This document shows, one piece after another, positions 7,495 through 14,722 of a stretch of DNA of 15,263 nt. Both the position numbers and the translations under genes were made by a program. Below the pieces are notes generated by a model. That model was not told the DNA's origin. It saw only the letters and a program-made list of their open reading frames with translations, and searched no databases. How positions within the stretch are numbered: position 1 is the first letter of the stretch; each line of letters opens with the position of its first letter. The stretch is from Proteobacteria bacterium UBA4575 (lineage in GTDB: Bacteria; Pseudomonadota; Gammaproteobacteria; UBA4575), in NCBI GenBank assembly GCA_002386945.1, contig DGKH01000061.1, forward strand, positions 1 through 15,263, written 5' to 3'.

Positions 7495-7986
7495 ATGTCT
7501 GAAGCACAAGAAAAGTCTCTTTTTATGACGCGTCTAATGACGCCTGATATGGCTAACTTTTCCGGTAAAGTACATGGTGGAGCGTTACTCAAGGTATTAG
7601 ATGAAGCAGCTTATTCTTGCGCCTCACGCTACTGCAAGGCTTATGTAGTGACGGCTGCACTAGATCACGTGGGCTTTAAACGCGCGGTTATGGTGGGTGA
7701 TCTGATTACATTTAAATGTAATGTTAACTATGTTGGTCGTTCCTCGATGGAGATCGGTATTCGGGTTGAAGCGGAAAACATCAAGAGCACGACTAAATAT
7801 CACGCCATCTCCTGTTACTTCACTATGGTAGCGGTTGATGATGATGGTAAGGGCTTAGAAGTACCACGCTTACAGCTTAACTCTGAAGAAGAGAAGAAAT
7901 TATTTGAAGCCGGCAAGATGCGTTGTGAAATGCGTAAAGAGATGGAACAGCGTAACCAAGAGTTACACGTCGGTCTGCCTGCCTAG
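7495..7986 (+). CDS. Acyl-CoA thioesterase, hotdog fold (YciA/BFIT type)
   Basis: This hydrolase cleaves acyl-CoA thioesters to free acid and CoA in the cytoplasm; the chain-length preference cannot be read from the sequence. From the ATG at 7495 it has 163 residues, the usual size for a single hotdog domain. The hallmark is the GKVHGGALLKVLDEAAYSCA segment (about 24-43), with the HGG box at 27-29 and acidic residues D36 and E37 on the long central helix. It continues with LDHVGFKRAVMVGDLI and the strand GRSSMEIGIRVEAEN. The C-terminus (about 130-157) is a highly charged helix with many Glu and Lys/Arg residues, as in related acyl-CoA hydrolases that oligomerise. The gene stands alone on the plus strand and converges on the aminotransferase gene with a 9-base gap. 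Confidence 0.9.
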   Translation: MSEAQEKSLFMTRLMTPDMANFSGKVHGGALLKVLDEAAYSCASRYCKAYVVTAALDHVGFKRAVMVGDLITFKCNVNYVGRSSMEIGIRVEAENIKSTTKYHAISCYFTMVAVDDDGKGLEVPRLQLNSEEEKKLFEAGKMRCEMRKEMEQRNQELHVGLPA

Positions 7987-7995
7987 GCTCTAACT

Positions 7996-9174
7996 TTAGG
8001 CGAGCTGCTGCAAGCCCTTAATCAAGCGTTGCATGCCGATATCGACGTTGTCTGAAGTCAGTGCACCATAAGAAACCCTAAGATAACCCTCTGTTGCAAA
8101 GGCGCTACCAGGAATGGTGGCGACGCCATTTTCACGTATTAAATGATGAGCGGTTTCTAGATCGCTAAGCCTGCTTTGAATGCGTGCAAAGATATAAAAA
8201 GCGCCCTCTGACTGTACTCTTTGGCGCAAGACCCCTGAATCATTTAAGGCCTGTAAGCACAGTGCACGTGAGTTTTTGATCTCATTTAAGTGTGTTTGTA
8301 AGTAATGCGTATCGGCCTGCAAAGCGCCTAAGGCGGCAAGCTGAGAGACGATTGGGGGTGATATTAAGACCGTGTCTTGAACCTTGCGCAGCGTGTCTGC
8401 GAGCTCGGCAGGTACTAACATATAGCCCACACGCCAACCAGCAAAGCCATAGGCCTTGGAGAAGGAATAGAGGCTGATCGTATGGGCGGCGCTATTGTTC
8501 AAGCTAGCAGCAGAAAAATGTTCGGTGTCTTCAAACACAAAGTCTTCATAAGCTTCATCTGAAATATGATAAAGGCCATGTTGCTCGCACAGTTGATTGA
8601 TTTCAGTCAGTTCTTCTTGGCTGTAGACTGCGGCACTCGGGTTATTAGGTGAAACAGTCACTATCGCTTTAGTGCGTGCTGTGATGTTGTTTTTGATGGC
8701 ATCTAGATCAGGATGAAAATTGTCTAAGGTAGGTGTTAATACTGCTTTAGCATTAGCCAGAGTAATGGCCATCTCATGATTGAAATAGAACGGCGTCAGC
8801 AGGATAACCTCATCATCTGGGTCGAGCAGGGCCAACATCAAAGAGCTAAAGGCCATATTCGAGCCGGCAGTGACAAAGATTTCTTGCCCTTGATCAAAGC
8901 GGATCTGATTTTTTTGTTCAAGCTTGTGGCGTAAAGCGGCTACTAGCTCTGGGATACCTTGTACCGGTCCATAGAGGTCCAGCTGTTTCTCATGTAAGCG
9001 ATCTTCTACTGCCGCTAGAGCTTCTTGAGGCGGAGAGAAAAAGGCAATGCCCTGACCTAATGAAATAGTCCCGGGGTGCTGACGAACCCAGCCATTGATG
9101 GTTGGAATAATAGGGCTTCTAACCGCTGCACTACGTGCGCTGGGGCTGAGAAGGGCTGGAGTGGTGTCAGGCAT
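7996..9174 (-). CDS. Class I/II pyridoxal-phosphate aminotransferase
   Basis: This is a PLP-dependent aminotransferase of the aspartate aminotransferase superfamily (fold type I), cytoplasmic, with unknown substrate. From the ATG at 9174 it has 392 residues. Key residues are visible: the PNNPS loop (176-180), SDEAYED with D206 (PLP ring nitrogen) and Y209, the SFSKAYGFAGWR box with the Schiff-base lysine K240 and phosphate-contacting R248, and YLRVSYG with R366, expected to bind the substrate carboxylate. The frame extends upstream of 9174 into the VWA gene, but ATG 9174 lies only 4 bases after that gene's stop, and family alignment starts near PDTTPALLSP. It is the last gene of the VWA/J-domain operon. 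Its metabolic link to those genes is unclear, and it may simply be a passenger. Confidence 0.9.
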   Translation of the reverse strand: MPDTTPALLSPSARSAAVRSPIIPTINGWVRQHPGTISLGQGIAFFSPPQEALAAVEDRLHEKQLDLYGPVQGIPELVAALRHKLEQKNQIRFDQGQEIFVTAGSNMAFSSLMLALLDPDDEVILLTPFYFNHEMAITLANAKAVLTPTLDNFHPDLDAIKNNITARTKAIVTVSPNNPSAAVYSQEELTEINQLCEQHGLYHISDEAYEDFVFEDTEHFSAASLNNSAAHTISLYSFSKAYGFAGWRVGYMLVPAELADTLRKVQDTVLISPPIVSQLAALGALQADTHYLQTHLNEIKNSRALCLQALNDSGVLRQRVQSEGAFYIFARIQSRLSDLETAHHLIRENGVATIPGSAFATEGYLRVSYGALTSDNVDIGMQRLIKGLQQLA

Positions 9175-9178
9175 GGCG

Positions 9179-11446
9179 TTACATCGTGATTCGTCTATAA
9201 ATGTCTGACACCTTATACGGTAATTTATCGACCTGGTCGACAATCGTGAAGTTTACTGGACCATACATATGTTTTAGGTAGTCTGCAGATTCTGTATCAA
9301 TGGTGATGCAGAAAGGATGAATACCCAAGAACTTTGCCTCGACTAAGGCGCGACGGGTGTCTTCAATGCCATAGACGCCACGATAGCCATCTTGGTCATC
9401 AGGCCGGCCATCGGATAGTGTAATCAATAGCTTACTCTTTGCTTCAACCTTGCTTAAGAGCTTACTCAGGTGACGGATGGCGACGCCCATGCGTGTATAG
9501 TCTTGCGGCTTGATACCTGCAATACGCGCCTTTACTTCCTTTGAATAAGGCTCATCAAATTCTTTGATCCGATATAGATCACAACGCTGATGGGTTCTGC
9601 CAGAAAAACCATAGATGGCATACTGGTCACCTAAGAGTTGTAAAGATTCACACAGTAAGATCAATGCTTCACGCTCCATATCATTAATCCAACCAGAGGT
9701 AGAGCCGCTCATATCAACCATAAACATGACTGCAATATTGCGGTCGACTTTTCGTTGTTTGATAAAGAGGTTTTGACTTAACTCATGGCCATTGATGATA
9801 TCGGCATAGGATTCAATGACTGCATCTAGATCAATATCCTCACCATATGGTTGCTTGCGTAAGCGACGGTTATCGTCACGTAAGGCCTCAAAGGTACGGT
9901 TTAAACTCTTCATCAAACCATAGTGTTTTTTCAGAGTCTTGGCGGCAAAGTCTGATGTGATGGCAGGTACTGTCTGCTCATATAGGTGGCAGTAATCTTT
10001 GCGGTATTTCTGGCGTGAGTGGTCCCACTCATCATACAAGGCAAGCGGCTCACCTAATGCTTCATTCTGTTCACTTTCAGCTGCGGCATTATCGTTATCA
10101 GTACTAGCCTTGTCTTCATTAGTCTCTAAGTATTCTTCTGGGATATCACCTACATCTTGTTGGATTGAATTCAACAGCTCTTGGATATCTTCTGGTATAT
10201 CGACGGTCTTACCATCAAGCTCTAGATCATAACGATAGCCATCTGGACGTTGGTCATCTTCTACTTCGCGTAGCTCAAAGTTTTCTTCATCGGCGTCACC
10301 TTCGCCCGGCATCGTATCTGTGCCTGACATCAATTCTTCACGTAATTCAGTCAACTTCTCTTGCAGCTCAGCTTTTTCTTGATCTGTGCGTTCCTGAATC
10401 TTGCTATTTGCCAGCTCTGGGTCTAATTCACCTTGATATAGCGTACGTTCTGGCAAATAAGCTTGGTCGTAAAGGGCGTAGAGTAGTTCCGCCGTATCGT
10501 GCACGGTCGCCTCTGGTGTCGATAGCTTTTCGATCGCCTGCTGCCAAGTGACAGGCAGGTCTGTCGCCGCTAGCAATGAATTAAATTGACGCATGGCGCG
10601 AGCGATACCGGGTAGCTCCCGTTCTATCTGTTTGTCTAGACGTACGGTCTCTAAGGCATGGAATAGATTTAATGCGCGCTCACTGTCTTTAAAGGTAGCG
10701 ACTAACTGTTGAATATTGATCCGGAAGGTACCGAACCAAGTTTGTGCCCATTGGTGTATGGCGATTGATTTATACAGCGCAAAGTTCTCTTCACGCGTCT
10801 TAAATTCACTCAAACGTGCAGGGAGGTGCAAGGTTTCAGTATCGGTAAAGAGGTTTTCACTACTCTCTAAATTTAGTGAACGACCATTAAGACCCAACAC
10901 AATACTTTCAACAACGCGGGATATTTCATCGTAGCTGACTGAGCTGGGTGCACTGCTTTTGCTAGCGACATATTGTTCTATCGCCTGCATTTCAGTAATT
11001 GCAGCCTGCACATCATGCGCTCGGTATTGACTGAGTATATGTTCAAGCCAATCAGCCCAGGCACCTTCGTCTAGTAACATCAGGGCGGGCGGGGCAAGGT
11101 GGCAGAAATGGTAAGAGAGTTCGGCGTTTGCGTCTGAGACAGTAGTAGCGGATTGAATAAAACGTTCTTGGTCAGCCAGACTAAACTGAGTGAGCTGTTG
11201 TGCTGGTGCAAAGACACTGCGTGCGGTGGTTAATACCTGATCGACGACGAGTTCTAGGCGGAGCTGGATTTCCCGCTCACTCATTCCGCCATAAATGGAA
11301 CCATTCTGATTGCGTCCGGCACGATCTAAGGACTGAATGAAACCGCCATCCTTTGAATAGGCCTTAATCTCGTACTGGTACTCAGGGTCTGCTGGTGCAG
11401 CTGTTGTGGATTTGCTCTTGTCGCGGCGCCAAAATCTGAAGTTCAT
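9179..11446 (-). CDS. NorD/CbbO-type von Willebrand A domain protein
   Basis: This 755-residue, probably cytoplasmic protein is built like NorD and CbbO, which work with MoxR-family AAA+ ATPases (NorQ, CbbQ) to mature or reactivate metalloenzymes. The N-terminal and middle regions are helical and include the family signature LETVRLDKQIERELPGI (265-281). A long acidic, low-complexity linker follows (about 355-465). The C-terminal VWA domain (about 570-755) has an intact metal site: D578-x-S580-x-S582 in VDMSGST, T651 in YTRMG and D679 in TLSDGRPDD. There is no signal peptide or membrane segment. The gene lies 6 bases after the J-domain gene and 4 bases before the aminotransferase. No AAA+ partner, nor genes or Rubisco genes lie in the window, so I assign no symbol and no substrate. 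Confidence 0.86.
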   Translation of the reverse strand: MNFRFWRRDKSKSTTAAPADPEYQYEIKAYSKDGGFIQSLDRAGRNQNGSIYGGMSEREIQLRLELVVDQVLTTARSVFAPAQQLTQFSLADQERFIQSATTVSDANAELSYHFCHLAPPALMLLDEGAWADWLEHILSQYRAHDVQAAITEMQAIEQYVASKSSAPSSVSYDEISRVVESIVLGLNGRSLNLESSENLFTDTETLHLPARLSEFKTREENFALYKSIAIHQWAQTWFGTFRINIQQLVATFKDSERALNLFHALETVRLDKQIERELPGIARAMRQFNSLLAATDLPVTWQQAIEKLSTPEATVHDTAELLYALYDQAYLPERTLYQGELDPELANSKIQERTDQEKAELQEKLTELREELMSGTDTMPGEGDADEENFELREVEDDQRPDGYRYDLELDGKTVDIPEDIQELLNSIQQDVGDIPEEYLETNEDKASTDNDNAAAESEQNEALGEPLALYDEWDHSRQKYRKDYCHLYEQTVPAITSDFAAKTLKKHYGLMKSLNRTFEALRDDNRRLRKQPYGEDIDLDAVIESYADIINGHELSQNLFIKQRKVDRNIAVMFMVDMSGSTSGWINDMEREALILLCESLQLLGDQYAIYGFSGRTHQRCDLYRIKEFDEPYSKEVKARIAGIKPQDYTRMGVAIRHLSKLLSKVEAKSKLLITLSDGRPDDQDGYRGVYGIEDTRRALVEAKFLGIHPFCITIDTESADYLKHMYGPVNFTIVDQVDKLPYKVSDIYRRITM

Positions 11447-11452
11447 AGCTAT

Positions 11453-12175
11453 TTAATCTGTAATTTGAGCGATCAGCAGATCCCGTGCTTGGTTAATCTT
11501 GACGGCTAAATAACTAGAGCCACCGCGATCAGGGTGAATTTTCTGCATCAACTGTTTATGTGCTTTCAGAATACTCTGTTTATCGGCCCCTGGCTCTAGT
11601 CCAAGGATTGCATAAGCCTCATTTTCTGATAGTTGTGCAGTACTAGTTTCTTCTGTTTTATTCGACTGGTTTTGAGCGCGCCATTCAGTGCCATGGGTTC
11701 TGTCGATGTAATTACCTAGTAATTGTTCGGAGTCAGGGTCTAGTTTTAGATAGCTTTGATACAGTTCTAACAGCTGATTTTGGTTTAATTGTTGTAACTC
11801 CATGCCTACATGTAGGCCGCTTTTAACGCTGCCGGAGAGCTGCCCGCTGTCGTGATCTAGGCTCATACTTAAGTATTGGGTCTCCACCAATGACTGCTGA
11901 CCATTGCTAGGCGCGTTATTACTCACGCGATTGAATACACCACGTAATAGGGGGGCATAGCGTAATAGACCGAACAGGCGCCTTACGACAGGAATCGCCG
12001 CACCTATCAAGGCAAATAACCAATGCATGCGTCCGGTCGCAACCAGTATCAGCAAAACACCAGCGATAAGCATGGCGATTACCTTCCAGCGTTTCTCCAC
12101 CGGTTGTCGTTTGAGCCAACGGACTAAGACCAAGGCGGCGATAATCGCGAGGATAAGTAGGACAATGCGTGCCAT
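11453..12175 (-). CDS. Membrane-anchored J-domain (DnaJ-like) co-chaperone
   Basis: J-domain proteins stimulate the ATPase of Hsp70 (DnaK) and direct it to chosen substrates. This one has 240 residues. The N-terminus has two hydrophobic helices (about 2-20 and 31-47) and a third weaker one (about 51-66), followed by a soluble region. That region has the pattern ETQYLSMSLDHDSGQLSG (98-115) and the YIDRTHG segment, found in other proteobacterial J proteins of this type. The J domain is at the extreme C-terminus (about 184-240), with the catalytic HPD at 214-216 in HPDRGGSSYL. This layout resembles mitochondrial Pam18/Tim14 more than classical DnaJ. There is no zinc-finger or substrate-binding domain. 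The gene lies 3 bases after the small VWA gene and 6 bases before the NorD/CbbO-like gene. Confidence 0.88.
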   Translation of the reverse strand: MARIVLLILAIIAALVLVRWLKRQPVEKRWKVIAMLIAGVLLILVATGRMHWLFALIGAAIPVVRRLFGLLRYAPLLRGVFNRVSNNAPSNGQQSLVETQYLSMSLDHDSGQLSGSVKSGLHVGMELQQLNQNQLLELYQSYLKLDPDSEQLLGNYIDRTHGTEWRAQNQSNKTEETSTAQLSENEAYAILGLEPGADKQSILKAHKQLMQKIHPDRGGSSYLAVKINQARDLLIAQITD

Positions 12176-12178
12176 AAA

Positions 12179-12871
12179 TTATTTTGCAGGTAGTTGTTTG
12201 ATTAATTGCTTGAGTAAGGCATTTTTACCTTGATCGTGTTGCTGTAAGGCCTTTACTCCACCGACGGCATAGCTTGCCACAGCGGCTAATAATTCTCTCA
12301 GTTGTGCCAAGCTGTTTTCATCAAAGCGACAATAAGCACCGTTGCTGAGTTGGCTTAAATGACGAAAGGCCTTTTCGGCACTGCTGTTGTATCCTTCTTG
12401 AAAAATAAACAAGGGGATTCCTAAAAGACCGAGGCGGGCGGCATCATGTGCGATTGTATCGATAGATTCTTCAAAGCAATCGGCGACTAATACGACAGCC
12501 TTCATCTTTTGTTTGCTGCCTTGGCTGACGGCATGACCTAAAACCTGTCCTATCTGTGTGTGTCCAGCGAGGCAGCAGACGCTGCGCATTTGTTTTTGCA
12601 GAACAGTGCTGTTTTGACTCCATGGGAAGCTATGAAATTCACCGATGCCACGGTAATAGCACAGGCTGATCTCTAAACCTGCCGCTGCTGCAAACATGTC
12701 AGACTGAATTTGACAGGCCATGTTCCAGCTAGCTTCTCGGCTAGCGGTAGCATCCATGGCAAATAATAGGCGACCCTTGGCCTTATCTTGGGCCTGTGTA
12801 TTAGGCAGGTGTTGCTTGCTAGCCGCTAGGAAAGCCTTTACTGAGCTAGTGGTGGAGAGGTCTTTTGGCAT
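12179..12871 (-). CDS. Small VWA-like protein with a variant metal site
   Basis: This 230-residue, soluble-looking protein is the first gene of the four-gene minus-strand operon. I read it as a single von Willebrand A-like domain. A hydrophobic strand leads into DATAS (D40-x-T42-x-S44), where most VWA domains have DxSxS. GHTQIG provides T105, and VLVADCFEE provides D131 at the place of the third metal-site motif. Other conserved-looking segments are CYYRGIGEFHSF (71-82), GIPLFIFQEG (151-160) and NGAYCRFDENS (177-187). I recall similar proteins beside J-domain genes in alphaproteobacteria, but this is from memory. No enzymatic motif is visible. A role binding or presenting a protein partner is inferred from the fold. 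The ATG at 12871 has no strong ribosome site. Confidence 0.72.
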   Translation of the reverse strand: MPKDLSTTSSVKAFLAASKQHLPNTQAQDKAKGRLLFAMDATASREASWNMACQIQSDMFAAAAGLEISLCYYRGIGEFHSFPWSQNSTVLQKQMRSVCCLAGHTQIGQVLGHAVSQGSKQKMKAVVLVADCFEESIDTIAHDAARLGLLGIPLFIFQEGYNSSAEKAFRHLSQLSNGAYCRFDENSLAQLRELLAAVASYAVGGVKALQQHDQGKNALLKQLIKQLPAK

Positions 12872-13021
12872 ATCAGTTTAGATTCCGATGAGTTTCAACT
12901 TTCTTAGCCTAGATGCTAGCGAAGGCGCTTGGGGTAAAGCAAGTACTAGTCTTATTGCTCGTAACTTAAGCAGCCTGACTACGATACATAAGCTACACTG
13001 TTTTTTTTATTTGATGATGTT

Positions 13022-13927
13022 ATGACTACTTATCGACCTACTGCCTGGCTAGGCCTGCTGACGCTAGTGGTGATGTTTGGCTCAGCGTTTTTGCTGACCA
13101 AGATTGCCCTCAATGATATGCCACCATTAACCGTGGTTACTTGGCGTATTGTGGTTGCGGCTTTAACGCTATGGTGCATCGTTTTATACCAGCGAAAGGC
13201 AATTTCTGAATTACTGCCTTACTGGAAAATATTTCTACTGTTGGCCTTAACAGGTAATTGCTTGCCATTCTTTTTGATCGCTTGGGGTCAACAGTATGTC
13301 GACAGCGGTTTGGCCGGTATTTTAATGGCGATGATGCCTCTAGTTACTATCATCCTAGCGCATTTCTTCGTTGTTAATGAACGCATTACCTTAAATAAGG
13401 CGATTGGCTTTGGGCTTGGTTTTATCGGTATCTTGATCTTAATGCGCCCCGATATCGGGGCTGAGAAGGTGACAGATTGGGCGGTATTAATAGCGATGCT
13501 ATCTATTCTCTGTGGCGCGGTTAGCTATGCCGCTAACTCGGTGATTGCACATCAATTACCGAAGATTAGCTTGAGCCTGATTTCACTCGGTGTATTGTCT
13601 TTTTCTAGCATCATCATTATGTCGATCTGGCTGTTCTTATATGGCCTTGATGGTTTTGATAGCATAGTAAAAAGCTCAGATATGGCGATTTATTCAGTCA
13701 TTATATTAGGTGTTTTCCCCACAGGACTGGCGACTATTGTTTACTTCAGTGTGATTCGTCGGGCAGGTGCTGCATTTTTGTCGCAGATCAACTACCTGAT
13801 CCCACTCTGGGCGGTCATGATTGGAGTTTGGTTTGGTGGTGAGCAGCTTTCCTGGAGTGCTCTGGTTGCGCTGCTGGTGATTCTGTGTGGTATTGCGATT
13901 GCGCAACGCGGATCACGGGCGGCTTAG
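13022..13927 (+). CDS. EamA-family (drug/metabolite superfamily) transporter
   Basis: This is an inner-membrane transporter of the DMT superfamily, related to RhaT/RarD/YdcZ-like exporters; the substrate is unknown. The 301 residues contain about ten hydrophobic helices arranged as two EamA repeats of five, the usual layout. Family-like features are the GSAFLLTKIAL stretch in helix 1, the TWRIVVAALTL segment (about 40-50), a GLAGILMAMMPLVTIILAHFF stretch in repeat 1, and NYLIPLWAVMIGVWFGGEQLSW in repeat 2. The ATG at 13022 follows an AT-rich leader with a run of eight T and no clear ribosome site. The gene is divergent from the VWA/J-domain operon across a 150-base gap (12872-13021), in which I see no promoter or operator I would defend. 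A likely terminator follows. Confidence 0.9.
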   Translation: MTTYRPTAWLGLLTLVVMFGSAFLLTKIALNDMPPLTVVTWRIVVAALTLWCIVLYQRKAISELLPYWKIFLLLALTGNCLPFFLIAWGQQYVDSGLAGILMAMMPLVTIILAHFFVVNERITLNKAIGFGLGFIGILILMRPDIGAEKVTDWAVLIAMLSILCGAVSYAANSVIAHQLPKISLSLISLGVLSFSSIIIMSIWLFLYGLDGFDSIVKSSDMAIYSVIILGVFPTGLATIVYFSVIRRAGAAFLSQINYLIPLWAVMIGVWFGGEQLSWSALVALLVILCGIAIAQRGSRAA

Positions 13928-13960
13928 TCTAGCTTAATGCTCGCAGCTCTCAGGGCTAAG

Positions 13961-13995
13961 AAGCCTTAGAAATAGGCCTGAGGGCTTTGTTTATT
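13961..13995 (+). terminator. Likely rho-independent terminator of the EamA gene
   Basis: AAGCCTT (13961-13967) can pair with AGGGCTT (13981-13987), with one G-T pair, and is followed by a T-rich tract, TTTGTTTATT. An alternative stem, CTCAGG (13949-13954) with CCTGAG (13977-13982), overlaps it. It lies 33 bases after the EamA stop codon and just before the end of the convergent cupin gene. The stem is moderate and the T tract is interrupted. Confidence 0.45.
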
Positions 13996-13999
13996 CACT

Positions 14000-14671
14000 T
14001 CAGGCGGCAAGGCCACCGACACGCACATAAATCAAACAGCCTTCACGTGAGAACGGTTTATGTACGCTCATATGTGGGCCGCGGATCCAAGAGCCAGCGG
14101 AGTAGCTGCCATGTTCATCTTCAAAACAACCTTGAAGCACAAAGATCTCTTCACCACCAGGATGGGTGTGTTGATGAAAGAAAGTGCCAGCTTCCCAGTG
14201 CACCAAAGCCATGCTTTCAGGATGACTTTTTTGTGAATACAGCGGTAAGACCGACAAGCCGTCGACCATGCCCTGTTGCCAAGGGGTATTGCTAGTATCG
14301 ATATGGACTTGAGGCCGATCACCAGCATATTGGCGCAAGCGAACGAGTAAAACACAGCCTTCATCAGAGAAGGGCGCATGTTCGCTGCCGTCTGGATTGA
14401 GTAAATAACTACCTGCTGGATAGCGCCCATGGTCATCACAGAACTCACCCTCTAACACTAATATCTCTTCACCCTGTGGATGGGGATGGCTGTGAAACTG
14501 GCCGCCGGCCTGGTAACGAACCAAACTGGTTACTGCACCAAACTCACCCCCTTCACGGTAGAGCGGTTTACGCCAGACAGTGCCGCTAGGGCTGCTCTCC
14601 CATTCCATGGCATTCGTATCTAAGACGATGCGTTGACTTAGGTCGGCATTGATATCAGGTAAAGAAGACAT
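14000..14671 (-). CDS. Two-domain ChrR-like cupin protein
   Basis: This 223-residue, soluble metal-binding cupin protein is made of two tandem ChrR-like (Cupin_7) domains. The first half carries H60-S-H62-P-H64-P-Q-G-E68-E and a distal H98. The second half carries H166-Q-H168-T-H170-P-G-G-E174-E and a distal H204. Both metal sites look complete, so both may bind a metal. The repeated YPAGSYLLNPDGSEHAPFS / YSAGSWIRGPHMSVHKPFS segments show an internal duplication. The related regulator ChrR has an N-terminal zinc anti-sigma domain; that domain is absent here, and no extracytoplasmic sigma factor gene is adjacent, so an anti-sigma role is unlikely. An enzyme or a sensor of reactive species remains possible. 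It lies 51 bases downstream of the TlpA-like gene on the same strand and may be co-transcribed with it. Confidence 0.85.
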   Translation of the reverse strand: MSSLPDINADLSQRIVLDTNAMEWESSPSGTVWRKPLYREGGEFGAVTSLVRYQAGGQFHSHPHPQGEEILVLEGEFCDDHGRYPAGSYLLNPDGSEHAPFSDEGCVLLVRLRQYAGDRPQVHIDTSNTPWQQGMVDGLSVLPLYSQKSHPESMALVHWEAGTFFHQHTHPGGEEIFVLQGCFEDEHGSYSAGSWIRGPHMSVHKPFSREGCLIYVRVGGLAA

Positions 14672-14722
14672 GGTAAATATCGATCAAATAAATGGAGGCT
14701 ATTGTAAAAACAGTCTTAGGAA

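Noticed and set aside
7980..8001. GCCTA / TAGGC hairpin between the thioesterase and aminotransferase stops
   Set aside because: It is a 5-bp stem with a 12-base loop and no T tract, which could easily arise by chance.
10165..10551. Plus-strand 128-codon open frame inside the large VWA gene
   Set aside because: It is antisense to a well-supported coding region, has a low-complexity composition typical of a shadow frame, and shows no family motif.
9179..11446. Evidence for denitrification or Rubisco-based carbon fixation from the NorD/CbbO-like gene
   Set aside because: No norB/norC, norQ, cbbL/cbbS or cbbQ gene is in the window, and the family is broader than those two pathways.
13987..14295. 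Plus-strand 102-codon open frame opposite the cupin gene
   Set aside because: It is fully antisense to a clear double-cupin protein, and its His/Arg-rich composition reflects the complement of the cupin metal motifs.
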